DNA from: Viscum album
Taxonomy: Eukaryota > Streptophyta > Magnoliopsida > Santalales > Viscaceae
DNA length: 64,000 nucleotides
Assembly: GCA_963277665.1 (NCBI GenBank)
Contig: OY728142.1
Location: 9,872,001 to 9,936,000, forward strand
Reading direction: 5' to 3'
Both the position numbers and the translations under genes were made by a program. Under the pieces are notes generated by a model that saw only the letters and a list, made by a program, of their open reading frames with translations, was not told the origin of the DNA and ran no database searches. The stretch's first letter is position 1. Every line of letters begins with the position of its first letter. Shown in pieces: positions 37,381 through 50,390 of the stretch.

Positions 37381-38010
37381 TGTTAGGTACTTATATAAAT
37401 AATGTAACCCATATGATGGTTACAAATCTGACCATTGGAATTTTAATTTTACTATTGGAATAGTAATATGATCATTATAAATTGTAAAATGGAAATTATA
37501 ATAGTAAAATTACATATGAAAGTGTAAAATAAAATATATTTATCCTATAAATGAAAATATTATATATTTAAACCATGGAATATGTAAATAAATGATTTAA
37601 AAATAATAAATTTAGTGTTTTTATTTTTATTAAACATAAATGTTTTAGTTTCACATTTATAATAAATAAAATGATATAAATTAATGTTTTTATAAAATGG
37701 ATTTATAATTTAAAATTATGTTTTCTAATATTGGTAATAAAATTTTATGATCCTATAACTAGTTTTTCAAAGTGTTAGAAAATTTATCATAATATTAAAA
37801 TTAGAATTTTCTTATAAATAATGATTTATATTATAAATTAAATTTCACATATTTAAAAAATTATTTTCATAAAATGGATTTAATTTTTGAAATATTTGCA
37901 TCTAAAGATAGTTAGGGTGAATTTTTGGTATGTCACTAAAATAGTTGATTGTTTGGTGAGTAGTGAAAAATGGTAAATTACCGTATTTAACATTATAAGT
38001 TAAATTCATA
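37381..38010 (+). repeat. Fragment of an A/B-type LTR start region
   Basis: The stretch around 37915-37990 (TTAGGGTGAATTTTTGGTA ... GGTGAGTAGTGAAAAATGGT) matches sequence found 300-450 bp after the start of A and B LTRs (for example 5247-5300 reversed, and 28180-28215). The 500 bp before it has the same A/T-rich texture as that part of the LTRs. It is a plus-oriented solo fragment. The exact ends are unclear and the TATA region is absent. Confidence 0.5.
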
Positions 38011-39250
38011 ATTGTTTGCGCCATAGATGATGCAAGAACCCATTATATAGAAACAATGTACACCATTTTGTATATATATTCACAAGAATCAATAATATTG
38101 ATACTCTTGAGAAAAAATTATAAATAAAGGAATATAATTTTCGAAAAAACCCTTTCACCACCCCTTATGAATACTAGCCCTTCTCCTCACAACCTATAAA
38201 CCATGTATCTTGAAAACAATTTACCCAATTATATTCCACATTATATCCTCCAGGTATTGGTAATATTGTTCTCACACAAATTTCATTTCAAGTTGGATTA
38301 ATGAGTATTTTAGAAAGACAATAATTATGATGTAATATTCTCTATTTACCTCTTTTAAATCCTTTTACTTTTCTACCTTCTCCCTGCCTCCATCACCCAA
38401 CATAACATAATGAATCAAATATTATAAATATGTAGTTTTTTTTAAATTAAATATCCAACTTATACCCAACCTTATTTTCATTCTTATAGGAATATATTGT
38501 TCATAATAGTGTTGAATCACCACCTCTACCAACTACACATTTCGTTTCCCTCCACCGCCTTCAAGGATGGTTATAAATATATATTTATGTGTAAATATGA
38601 ATATTATATGTATTTTAAAAATTATTCCATGTTATTTAATTTTTTAATAATCATTTCTTTGAATAAAACAAATCCGGGTTGTGGAAGTTCGTAAAACTGC
38701 CTAAATGAACTAACTTTTTAATTTTAACCTTTTTCTATGTGAATTTTCCATACATAAGAACGAAAATGAGTATTTGGGACTATTTAAATGTATGTTTGTA
38801 AATAAATAACATTTTATATCACTAATTTAGTTGTATTCTTATTTTCAATAAATAGTAATAATTAATAATAAGTGATCCAACTCTAGAATAATGAAACGAA
38901 CACCCAAGTAATAACAAAATTTAACATTATATTACATAAAGATAGATATAAATGAACAAAATATTATAATAAATAAAATATATATATTAAATATTTTGAA
39001 ATAAGTAATTAATGAGAATTATGGGCCCGATTTTGAGTGAACAAGTGATAACATCTTCCTCATGTATGTGTTCCTTCTAGGATATGGTTTCCAGTAGATA
39101 TACTGAGAATACCAATCCATAAAAAAACTTTGTTTTCATTCTTGATCTTTGAATCAATCAAAAATATTTTTATCCCCCTGAAAAAATGCTGATTTATTTC
39201 TCAATAAATGTGGTAAACCTTCTAGAATCAAACATATAATTTATTCTTGT
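38011..39250. other. Unassigned sequence
   Basis: AT-rich DNA with a pyrimidine-rich patch near 38350-38400 (CTTTTCTACCTTCTCCCTGC). A 65-codon frame at 38497-38694 has no recognisable motif. I see no element ends. Confidence 0.4.
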
Positions 39251-39259
39251 TGGGAGTTT

Positions 39260-40160
39260 TACTAAAAACATACCATCATTGAAATTCATAAGAAATTATC
39301 TTGGAGCCATATGTTTTTCGGTCTTTCTTATCGATCTAGGAAACTCTTCCAATTTCTTTTTTCAACATTATTTTGAGGATGATTATTATAGATTCTGGGT
39401 GAGATGTTCATGGTACATTGATATTTTTTCTATGCGAGTTAATAAATGGAACCTAGATTTCGACCCCTATATTGAATCTCCTATAGGTATAGTTTGGATA
39501 TAATCCCATGGGCTACAACTCCTTTTTTATACAATCTGACATGTTCTTGATTTCCATTCTAATTAACAACCACTAAAGCTAGATTTGGTGATGGTGAATC
39601 TCTCCAAACCAAATTTTCTATAATTTTCATTGAAATTAATGTCTCTAAAACTCTTCCTTTTAAAATCTATATTCTAAATGGCGATTATAGATTATTAAAA
39701 GATATAGTATATGAAAAACCACCTGATTATTATAAACTTTGTCTTAATATTGGACATTTTTCGATGAAATGTGACTGTAAAACTACACATCCTATGGAAA
39801 ATAATGAAACGTGGATTGAGAAATGATAGAAAACATGAAATTAATGGGATTAATGTTTGTCAAACAACTGATTTTGGTCCCATTATTGATATGGACCCTA
39901 CTGGAGGTAAATAATCTGATGAGAAAAAAAAATATTTTGGTTGATAATGACTATCATTTTCAACTCGTAGAACATTTTATTGAAAATAATGGAATTACTG
40001 GGTTTTTGATGATTTTATTTCTACCAAAAATGCAATCACTGAACCTCCTTCCCTGGTGTAGGATCCGAAGATGCACATTGAATCTCATGTTTCACTAGAG
40101 AATGACCAGGGTGATCTCTCAGATTCTAGTGAATCTATACAGGACGACGTTGATCAACAT
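39260..40160 (+). pseudogene. LINE ORF1 (DUF4283 and zinc knuckle) remnant, plus strand
   Basis: 39279-39503 is open and ends with MRVNKWNLDFDPYIESPIG, the conserved (M/L)RV.KW...FDP..ES.I core of DUF4283 in plant LINE ORF1. After a stop and shift, 39540-39780 gives EINVSKTLPFKIYILNGDYR, followed by YEKPPDYYKLCLNIGHFSMK. This matches V.VDLSKPL...I.I.......YE..P.FC..C..IGH....C, with the first Cys of the knuckle changed to Tyr. Downstream to 40160 is a decayed tail. No ORF2 follows, since an unrelated LTR begins at 41231. It is a separate LINE from the minus-strand one. Confidence 0.75.
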
Positions 40161-41230
40161 AATCAAATTTTTTAATTCAACATAAAATAAAATTATAAAC
40201 AGTGAAAAACCAATGGTAAATGTTGATGTATTTTCCACCCAAAATCATAGATAAATAGTAATAGAAGAGAATACTCTCAACTAGAAATAACAATTATTAC
40301 AAGATTCTTAGATGCATCTAGGAAGGAAACATTGAACCCTCAATAGTACTAATGGTAGTTGATCAACTGATTATAATATTTAGACTAGATGAGAAGGATA
40401 ATGAAGCAAAAAAATAATATTTTGTAAAAATATGATTATTCGAATGATGAGCTGGAATGGGAAGCTATTGATGTGTGGATGAATGAACATTATACGATCA
40501 AATTTCAGAGGTACTATGATGGTGACATTACTATTGAAACATACCTTGAAATCAAAAAACATATGTTCATTAAGATGCAAAATATTATAAAAAGCCTTGA
40601 CATTAACTTTAATGAAATTCCTTGGAAGATATTTTTTTGGCCTATCCAGAAACCTTTCTTTCATGAGTTTTAGTGATGGGTTTTTATATTCATTGAGTTG
40701 TCTGATCCTAATAGATTCAGTGTTTTTGGGATTCCTTCTCATGAATAAGATCTAATTTGTAACTTTTGGACTTCACCTATAGTTGTTTCTTTATATTCCT
40801 TTACTTTCATTTATGTTCCCCTAGGAGAATCATAGATGGTGGTTGATTCTTTTCCATTTTTTCATTTTCTCTAAATTTTGTTGATGTTGAGGTAACTTTG
40901 TCTCACATAGTGACCCTTTGGTTATTTAGCCTATTATTTATCCTACTGGTTTTATTATTATGATTGTATTTCATGTTTGTCACATGCTTGTTGGACTTAG
41001 GGAATGCTGATTTAGTTTCTTTATGCTCGTGACTTATTATGTTCGACATCATGATCCTGTAATAAATGGACATGTCTTCTCTAGCCGGAATGTATTGAGT
41101 AGAACTACCACTGCCCTTTATAGAGTAATCCTTTGACAGATCAGTGGAAATGAATCTTAGAGAAGCCTCATGTAATTCGAGAATTTTTTTCTTGAAAATA
41201 TCATAATGTATTCCCCTCACTCGCCAATTG
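40161..41230. other. Unrecognised region with small frames
   Basis: It contains a plus frame with EWEAIDVWMNEHYTIKFQRY (40455-40673, overlapped by an antisense frame) and a 105-codon minus frame (41220-40903) starting MRGIHYDIFKKKILELHEAS. The latter is hydrophilic and basic near its end. I match neither to a family. The minus frame ends flush with the C LTR start, so it may be a fragment truncated by that insertion. It could be decayed retroelement coding sequence. Confidence 0.35.
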
Positions 41231-41431
41231 GTGTAATTTATTTACACCTCTAGTTTTTAATATAATAATATATTTTAATAAATTAATTTGGGGCATAATT
41301 TGGGTGACCTATTAATGTAAATAATTTTATAAAAAATTACTTAATAAATCTAATTTGGTTATTCAAGACATTATGTTCATGTGCATAACGATTTTGTAAC
41401 ATAAGGTAAGGGTTCCCTCTAAACCACCCAA

Positions 41432-41446
41432 TTTTCTATAAGTGGC
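41432..41446 (+). promoter_or_regulatory. TATA box of C LTR
   Basis: TTTTCTATAAGTGGCACTTT followed by CTCTCTCTTT parallels the B context CATATAAAAAGGCACCACAT and its CTCTCTTTTC. It is weaker than the A and B boxes. Confidence 0.5.
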
Positions 41447-41522
41447 ACTTTCTCTCTCTTTAACCCATTATATCTCATTCTTTGAATTATATACTTCTTA
41501 TATATTTGTTATATATATCCCA

Positions 41523-41553
41523 CATATATATATATATATGTATATGTATATAT
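41523..41553 (+). repeat. (TA)n microsatellite
   Basis: A run of alternating A/T with two interrupting G (CATATATATATATATATATG, then TATATGTATATA) in the C LTR leader. Confidence 0.85.
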
Positions 41554-42499
41554 TTTATTTGACCTTTCATTTATGGTTATATACATTTTTTAATGGTTCC
41601 CTTCTAAGTTTCTTTCAGAAAGCAGATAAAAGGTAACTTCTCTATTTTATTTGTGAATTTTGAAGAGACACTAAATAAAATTATTTAAAAAATAAATAGT
41701 TTCTGAAACCAATAATTCTTAAATGGAATACAATTTTTATTTAATTATATATTTATGGAAACTATTATTCTCCTAAGCTCTTTAGAAACTATTTACTCTT
41801 TTCCCTAAAACCCCATTTAAGTAAAACATTTTCAATGTTAATGAACCTCTATTTTTACCTACTCACTTAATCTAAACATTATTTATCATGATGTATTATT
41901 ATTTTTACCTTATGAATGTCTAATAATTATTTAATACATTTTTCACGGAATCCATAAGGATATAATCGTTGGCTATTTCTTATAACGTGATTATGAATCA
42001 CATTTCTTCTAGGGGTAATATGTATGGTTATGCCTTAAATTTCATCTCTTGATATGGCACACTTATTCATTTAAAATTCCTTATGGGTTCACCAAAATAG
42101 TGTTCCAATTCATTGGGTAATTTTTATGTCTAATGAAGGGATTTGTATGGGATTATACAGTGAACATAATCAATGATGGGATTGTGACCACCGTTTGATT
42201 TTTCCTTGGCAGCAAGCCATAACCTATACTTATGTCATGTGTTATATTTCATTCAGAATACTACGTTTACATTATCATATTCTTACCTTTTATTTATTTT
42301 ATTCTTCCATATGATTATTCTTGTTCTATGAATTTAATCAATACATTGATTCCTTCTAAATCAAATAATATTATTCATTTCTATTTTTATTCCCATACTG
42401 GTATTTTTAGCTCACCACTTTTTTATGTATTCCTCAGGTTGTACTATGTTTTTTTAGGATCTCAATGAAAGTTAAGATATTATTATGGAGATGAAAATA

Positions 42500-42545
42500 A
42501 ATATTTTTTATTTTTTATTTTTTATATTTTTTATTTTTTTATTTA
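42500..42545 (+). repeat. T-rich simple repeat, (ATTTTTT)n
   Basis: Six to seven units of ATTTTTT or TATTTTT in tandem inside the C LTR. Confidence 0.85.
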
Positions 42546-43189
42546 TGTACATAGTCTTCCAAGGGAACTAATATTTTCAATATTTTCTTTGTATTTAATA
42601 GATATTTAGGTTATAATTTATTTAATAATATGTGAAAATGGTTGGGATATCTATAGTTTGTATTCGAGTATGGTATAATAATTTTTTGGATTTAGAATAT
42701 AATAAATTTGTGATAACCCTTGAGATATTCCTATGTATAAATATATGTATAGGAAAATATCCTATAATTTTAGTGATGTATAGAGTGAGTGGTTTATGAG
42801 AAATTATATCTAGGACTACGTACTACATGTGGATGTAGATCTTACATAGTTTTACCTAGAGTAAATATCCTTCAAAAGGGTAAATTTGGATTTTAGTTGA
42901 TCATCACCAAGTAAAAAAATAAAGATCCCTTATTACATAACTGGATTGACACTCCTATTGGATATGATTTGGAAAATGCACAAACTCTGTATAAACCATT
43001 AAAAATGACATGAATAAATTATAAGGTTATACCAGCTCATGGAAAAATTACCACGGATAAACAAGATTGAAACATATAGAATAGCAAGTTAGAATATTCT
43101 TCTAATATATATTTTATACCTTTTATGTTCATTGTTTCCTTTTTTATATTCTCATTAAGTGTTAAAATCACTAATTTCATTTTTATTTT

Positions 43190-44130
43190 TTAGCTAATAT
43201 TGACAAATTAGAGAAATCATCCCAACAAACAATGTGATTAGAAATATGATTATTTCCCGAATGGGATGCCTAACCTGATGGGAACGGGATCTAATAATAT
43301 CATGGAATTACTAGAATAACTAGCTCATCTTTTTAAGAATACCTTTAATCATGTGCAATTCTTTTCTTTTCCCAAGAAATTTAATGTTTTTTATAATTCC
43401 ATTATGCAACAAAGTCATCAAACCTTTATTAGGTATTAAAATCCCAACATTATAGAAAATTTTATTAACACAATTAATATGATATTCTTTATTATATTAT
43501 GATCGAAATAATAGAACATTGTGATGACTTTCAATCATTTTTATGCGGATGTTTATGAGTTGTTTACACTGATCAATATCATGAAATCCAATGAAAAAAT
43601 TGATTATATGGAATGAGAAGGATTCAAAAAAATATTTTCCAATAAATATTTATGCCAAAATCTCCATCATTAAATGTATTGAGAGTTCTTTAGACTATTG
43701 AAAAATGAAGATGAGTCTATTAGGGCATATGAGGAAATCTTCACAAGGATTTCATGGTATGCCTCTGAATTCATCATTAGAACCAAATGTAAGGTAATAT
43801 ATTTATTCAATCGATTAAATTAAACCTATGAAAATCATTAGTTATTTGAGAATTTGACAAGTATGAAGAGATAGTTTTTACTCTCAAGATCAATATGGGT
43901 ATTAGAGACTCTTAGAGGTCTCATCGAACTAGAGATAAAAGGAATAAAATTGATATTTCTTTCGATTTATTAGTGGATAAATCCCGTAGAGAAAAGAAAA
44001 CATTACTCCCCACATGTCAAAAATTTGTAAAGAAGCATCTTGAAAAGTCTCTTAAGTGAATTGGGAGATTTTTCAAATGTGGAAAATGAGTACATCATGA
44101 TAATAAATTCCAATGAGATATAAATAATTC
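43190..44130 (+). pseudogene. Gag remnant of element C
   Basis: Frame-jumping translation gives fragments of the retrotransposon capsid: a KNEDESI(R)AYEEIFTRISWY-like block near 43700-43765, then ASEFIIRTKCKVIYLFNRLN (43770-43825). This corresponds to YA..L....E.KV.RFL.GL of PF03732-type gag. Near 44060-44110 a FFKCGK...HHDNKF-like piece is a decayed zinc knuckle. It packages genomic RNA in intact relatives. Many stops and shifts make exact ends impossible. Confidence 0.65.
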
Positions 44131-44329
44131 AAAAAATGTGATAGAAGAAAATAATGTAAATATAAGAACTAAACATGTAGTCTAATGTTTCAATATAATG
44201 TAATATGAGCATTGGTTGAACCAATTCACTAAGATATAGGTTTTTAGAGACAATCAATAGAAATAATATCCATGGTAACAAGGAAGATGATATTTTATCA
44301 CTACTACTGTGGTGGATCTCGAACATGAT

Positions 44330-46160
44330 GTGGTGGTATATATGCTAGTTATTCATTCAATAATATTAAACACACTTTTTTATTTTGGTTCTATGAATTT
44401 TTTCATTTCTTTTAGGTATATTAGAACTATTAAAATACTATCTTAGAATATTGGGTTGAGATATCATTAATAAAAAAAACTGGGTAATTTTTGCATCCAA
44501 TGTAAATAACTCCCATCTAATCACTTTTTGGGGACTAAAACATCCAATAAATATCATATTAAATAATTTAGTGGAATTTGATTCTATATTAAGAATTTAT
44601 TGACCATAATTATATAAATTCAACATCAACTATCTAGAGAGGGGGATCACTCTTCACATCCTGATTCGTCCTCTAATTTTTTTCAAGGGTAAAAATGAAG
44701 ATAAATCTCATTTGTAATATTCATCTTTAGTGTGGATAATATTTACTTATGATAAATAATATCAATCCCAAACTATTGGTATAAATATATAATCATGTAC
44801 ATTCCCATTATGAGGGACTACAGTGATGTATTCACTAAATAATTCAATGCTGTTCCTCCTAAATGGGAGGTTGCATTTTCAATTGAACTTATAACTAGAT
44901 CTCTTCACATATAAAATATTCTCTAAAAAATGACAACCAGTGAGTTATATGAATTGAAAAATAGTTCAGAATAATATATAGAAAATGTTTATTTATTCCT
45001 AAGTGATTCACCTTGGGGTGCACCTATCCTCTTCATCAAGAAGAAGGATGGATCAGTGCACCTCTTCATTTATTACTATGAACTCAAAAAAATCATGATA
45101 AAGAAAAATTATTCATTTCCATGGCTATAAGACTTATTTGATTAATATTAGGGCCCATTATTTCTCTAAAGTGGAACTTCAGTTGGGATATCACCAATTA
45201 ATGGTGAAGATGAAATATATTCCCAATACTACATTTCAATTTTGTTTTGGTCACTTTGAGTTCGTAGTGATTTCCATCAAACTAACTAATTATCTGGAAA
45301 GATTTATGGACATAATGAAGAGAGTATTTAGATATTACCATAAAAACTATTTGATATCCTTTATATATGATATTCTGATACACTCCATATACAACGAGGT
45401 CTTGGGGAGTATTTGAATAATGTACTGATGACTTTTTTAAGGGACAATATATATGAAAAGTATAGTAAATTTGAGTTATGAATAGAGGTTTTATCATTCT
45501 TCGGGAATTTTACTACAAGTAACGGGATATCTATAGACCCTTTTAAGATATAAAAATTGAAGAGTGGCCTAATAAAGTATTTTTAATGATGATAAAAAGT
45601 CTCTTTGGACTATATGGGTATTACTGATAATTTTTTGAAAAAATTCCATTATTCTAAAACCCACTATACAAGATGAATTTAAATTGATTATGATTTTTCA
45701 GACCAGTGAATATAAAGTGATATTAAAAGATTTGAAAAGTAGGCTTCTCAATACACCATCACATACACTACATACATGTGGGGAACTCTTCATGGTATAC
45801 AATAATTCTTCAAAAAAGGTATTTAGTTTTGTACTGAAACAAAATGATACATTGATATCCTACTCCTCAAAGAATGTAAAAGATCATGGGAATAAATATC
45901 CAACAAATGATCTAGACTTTGTGGATGTGATATTAAAATTGAAAAACTAGCAACATCATCTATATGTGGATAATTTTTTGATATATAGGGATAAGATGAA
46001 ATTAAAATATATATTGACATATAAGGGGATTAATATGTACTAGTGAAGACGGTTATATCTAATCAAGTATTGTGAAAACTCAATCCACTATAATCCTATG
46101 AAGGAAAATAAAGTTGATATGAACTATGTATAAAAGATCCTATATTGTTATTAATTTTGA
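44330..46160 (+). pseudogene. Pol of element C, first part: protease, RT, RNase H
   Basis: Protease: LFYFGSMNFFIS at about 44375-44410 replaces LFDSGATHSFIS, losing the catalytic Asp. Linker: MRDYSDVFTK (44810) and WEVAFSIELI match V.EF.DVFP and EVEF.IDLI. RT: SDSPWGAPILFIKKKDGS (from 45004), then HYFSKVELQLGYHQLMVKMK, and finally FIYDILIHS, where the FIDD box has its first Asp changed to Tyr. RNase H: 45684-45950 with LLNTPSHTLHTCGELFMVYN and YSSKNVKDHGNKYPTNDLDF. Connector: a KYILTYKGINMY-like piece up to SIHYNPMKENKV (46090), matching IQYHPGKANVVADALSR. The frame is lost at 46160, where A2 inserted. Confidence 0.9.
46156..46160 (+). repeat. Target-site duplication, left copy, of A2
   Basis: TTTGA directly before the LTR start. 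The right copy at 56920-56924 is GTTGA (4 of 5 identical). Five base pairs is the usual size for Ty3/gypsy insertions. Confidence 0.6.
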
Positions 46161-47734
46161 TATAATGCCCTGACCCTAGTTAGCCAGAGTCTGGTGCATT
46201 ATTTTAATTACTTGGCACGATTACAAGGAATAATGTCCCGAAGGACCGATCAGTTTAGCAGTCTTGGTAAATAGATTACATACAATAAAGTTACATTACA
46301 CATTAAAACAAAACACAATACATAAATAATCCTTTGAGAATACTAATATTCCCCTATATTAAACCATTATAGAAATAATAATACACATCATGGAATCATG
46401 AGAAAACATAACATAAGAAAGGGGTGAGCTCCAATACTCTGTAAGGGTAAATAATATAGAGGAAGCAAGAAACTTTTAAGGAAAGATTTGTAATAAAATT
46501 AAGAACCTTTTAAACATAAACATGAAAATAATTTGGAAATAATATATCAAACATTATCATATAAACATGTATATGGATATTATACTAGTCAAATAGTCAT
46601 ATTTAATAACTAATTTAATAACGAGGGAATGAATAATTCTAGATATCATAACCACATAGTCAAGGCCTCGTCCCAAGACTACAAATAAAAATTTTGTCAA
46701 GTCCTTGTTCGAAGACACAAATTTTCCTCATGAGACCTACCGATGCATCGAGAGGCTATAGAGGGCCCCACCCATCACTTACTAAGTCCAATTCATTTTT
46801 TATATGAAAATGGTGAAACATAACATACACATTTGTATTAAAAATAGTATACAAAATGTTAATACTTTAACTGTAAACCATGAATGGTATAAAAACAACA
46901 CATCCATATTTAAACATCTCATAACACATTCGATACTATATAGAACATTGTATTATAATAAATAAACCCCAATCATGAATAATATCTAGTAAAGGATGTT
47001 GACAAAGTTGAAAATAATTAGTAAAACTCTTTGAGAGAAATATCCCTTCTTTAAGAAATCATTTAAAAGTCACAAAATTTAGTAATGAATACATTTAAAA
47101 TAAATTCTTGATTCAAAGTATCACATACTAATTTGAATCTTTTGATAGGAATTAAAATTATAAAACATTAATGTCCATACAAAAAATCCTTAAACCAATT
47201 TTGAGAACAAGGACCATAATGGGAATTATTCAAAAGAATAAATATTTAAACCATTTAAATTTATTTTTTAGTGAAAGAGTGCCTAAAAAATAATCCTTTT
47301 GAAAACTCTTTTATGAAACATGGAAATAAATAATAAATATGTCCCAGTAAAAGCAACCACATAAAAAATCTCGGATAATAAAGAGATTGAGTAATTAACC
47401 CTTAATTTGTAATTTTTCTTAGTAGAGGGTATTTTAACCTCTTATATAATGGTTAAATCATTTTTATTAAATTATAAAAGAACCACATTCATACATATTA
47501 TATCATATATGATCCTCTGATATTGATTTGTTAATAATATACCAATAGTATCATTGATTTGGGTTTTAACTGATTCATTTTCCTTTATATATTTTATTAT
47601 GTATGTCATGTTTTTTTGTGAATAAGATGTATTTAATTCATATCCAAAATCATATTATGTTCTTTAAAAATTATTTTTAATCATAAAATAAAAATTATTC
47701 TTGAATGGTTATGAATGGGAACGAAATATCATCG

Positions 47735-47965
47735 CGTCGTGGAAAGAGTAAGTTGTACACACGCATGAGCAGCAACATCATTATATTTATGGTTAAATAG
47801 CATGTAATTGGATGGTATATTATAAATAGAGAATAATTATAATTTTATATTTAATATTTACATCAATTATACTAATTATTATACCCATCTAAAAATGAAG
47901 TGTTGAGTAATAAACTGCACCACGACGTGGAGACGGTAAGCCGTGCGTGTGCATGTATTGGTAAC
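47735..47965 (-). repeat. Two leader repeats (A2 3' LTR)
   Basis: Cores at 47742-47770 (GGAAAGAGTAAGTTGTACAC then ACGCATGAG) and 47929-47960 (GGAGACGGTAAGCCGTGCGT then GTGCATG) are about 187 bp apart. They are homologous to the A1 cores, with one unit fewer. Confidence 0.8.
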
Positions 47966-48297
47966 TTTTTCATTCATAGGATGAATAAAATAATGAATAT
48001 GGTTATACCATATTTATAATAACATATAATTATATATAAGGTACCTGGGTTGTTATTTTGGTATGGAAATGACAAATAAAGAGGATGTGGAAAAAGAAAA
48101 GAACTTTGAAAAAGGTGATGAAGTAATTGCCTCTTCTTCCGGTTATTTCTTTAAAGTTTAACAAAAGTCCTCTTTATAATGGCTCTATGATATAATTACG
48201 CCCTCTAGGTTGAAGTGAGGTATTTTGGAGGTCATTTATGCAGGTTTTGTCTGATCCAAAAGGCTTGGGAGGTGTGAATTTTAGAGAAGTAATGGTG

Positions 48298-48312
48298 CCC
48301 TTTTATAAGATA
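48298..48312 (-). promoter_or_regulatory. TATA box of A2 3' LTR
   Basis: On the minus strand ATCTTATAAAAGGGCACC, identical in its core to A1 (3756-3769). Confidence 0.7.
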
Positions 48313-50377
48313 GGTGAGGGCACTTTAGACAAAGCTTGAAATATTAATTTATTACAAAATAATTTTCTATTTATAATAGTTAAATAAGGATTTATTAAGA
48401 GGATAATGCAATCATGGGTCGAAATACTCTAAAAAGGCTTTAGACAAGTGTTGGTCACTATATTAACCTTGTCTCTTAGATTTAACCCTTAGTTAAATAG
48501 TTTATCTTTTTCCATGTCTTCTTGTATTTCTATAATACATTGTTAATTAACATGCAATAAAATGAAAAGAGAACCTCATGTGTTTCCTTAATGAAATATA
48601 TATCATTATATATGTTTTTTGTCCTATCCTTATATTTTTAGAACTATTATATAATTTAATAAAATATTATTTATTTTAAAACACATTTCTGTCAATTTTC
48701 ACATAATTTAGTATTTGGTTATTGTGAAAGAAATAACAACATGATGACTTAGAAAAAAAATCCATTTAATCAACCCTAAGAAGTCATATTAACCGATAAA
48801 ATTCGTTTAATACATCAAAAATGCCAATTTACATTTCTTTTAATATTTATAACATCAATTATTTTAGTCATTCATTAATAAGGTAATTACTACATCATCA
48901 TTGTGTCATAAATAAATTTAATTATTTAATGTATAAAAATTATAAATAAAATACCATGATTTATGATATATTTTTATATTTCTATTTAATATTTATAGTA
49001 TAATTTATCTTATTATAACATTCTATTAAAAATGGTTTAGTTATTAAAATTAGAAATGACCACTTTTAACTCTTCTTTAAATAAAATATAATAAATATCC
49101 TAATCTAATCCAAGTGGATCAAAAAGGATAATATTTTTGTCCAAAGTTTTTTTGTCTAAATAAACTTATAAAATAGATTTAGGACATGTGTTAGGGTAAT
49201 TTTAATATTATTTTTACATTTAATTACCCTATTTACTTTTAATTGTGGTAAATAAAATTGAAAAGTTATTATTCACCAAAAATTATTTTCATACAATTGA
49301 ACTAAATTTTACAAACTAATTTCAATAGTGTTTCTCATATTTTTGAAATTCAATTCATAGAAGCCGTAAAATTAAGTTTTATGCAAATTTTCAAATGTGC
49401 TGATAATATGGGTAAAAGGCATTTAATTATTAAATAAAATATTATACATCAAATATTATTAGAAAATGAATCAAATTAATTAAATTGTACTAATATAGTT
49501 ATTATTTATATATTTTTTCATTAAAAAAAATTAAATAAAAATATTAATTATTTAAATAAATATTCTGTTTTAACACACTATTTTTCACTTTTCGTCAAAA
49601 ATTGAATGTTTTCAAAAAAGTACCAAAAATGAACCCTAAGATAATTTTTATAATAAAAAATAGAAAATGAGGTCTATTATACCAAATTTAAAATATATAA
49701 GTTGAATTAATTAAATTAAAATTAATTCCCATTGCCAAAACCAGAAATTTGGTTTTTAAAAAGTAAACACTATCAAAAGATTTTCATGTGTTTATGTCTA
49801 ATTTAAATGTGAAATTACTTAAATAGGACTAAATTATATTAAATAATAAAAATATAATCTAATTAGACTTTAAAAACAATCAAATTAATAATTTAACATT
49901 ATAAATTATTTCAATTAAAAATGTTTTCTTCAATTAATATTTGATATTTTTCACTATTCATCAAAATATGAAAGTTAGTAGAAAATTACCAAAAATTTAC
50001 CCAAACTAAATTTTTTTGTCCCAATTATAAAGATGAATTTAATTTCATTAAATTTAACATATATAAATGTGTCAAATATTTGATTTAAAAAGGTTTTTCC
50101 ATTAAAAGGTGGAAAAACTGTATTTTTTAAAAATACATCCTTTATCTGAAAAATTAAATTTGTCTGTATATTATGTCTATCAAAAAAAAAATAAAGATGA
50201 ATGTTATAATTATATAAGATATATATAAAATTCAAAATTGGGTTAATACTCTTCAGAACCACTTTTTAAGTGGCTAGTTTGATAGGTCGTGATGCGCTTG
50301 AACTCGTTGTTTCGTGTAGCACAAGCTATAATATTAATTTAATGAGATAATGTACTATGAAATCTTGGGGTGTTACA

Positions 50378-50390
50378 TTCTTCCCTAGTT
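50378..50390 (-). other. Polypurine tract of A2
   Basis: On the minus strand AACTAGGGAAGAA immediately before the 3' LTR start TGTAACACC. It is the plus-strand primer site in LTR elements. Confidence 0.65.

Larger units (their letters stand above)
41231..42955 (+). repeat. 5' LTR of element C
   Basis: The start region TGTAATTTATTTACACCTC, followed by TAGTTTTTAATATAATAATA, resembles the TGTAACACCCCTAATTTTTA start of another Tekay-like LTR type. A TATA box lies about 200 bp in. TTTTTAGCTCACCACTTTTT at 42405-42424 matches the TTTAGCTCACCCATTTTATG block of A3 (59553). The 3' end is placed near 42955 before a weak PBS-like TTGGATATGATTTGG. At ~1.7 kb it is much shorter than A or B LTRs. No partner LTR is in the window, so the ends are tentative. 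Confidence 0.5.
46161..50377 (-). repeat. 3' LTR of A2 (4.2 kb)
   Basis: Minus-strand start TGTAACACCCCAAGATTTC at 50377. The plus-strand edge TATAATGCCCTGACCCTAG at 46161 matches TCTAACGCCCTGACCCTAG at 52725. It holds GTAAGGGTAAATAA (about 46440), two leader repeats (47735-47965) and a TATA box (48303). Near 50285-50330 is a short CpG-bearing patch (GATGCGCTTGAACTCGTTG) like that near the start of the A1 and A3 LTRs. Confidence 0.9.
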
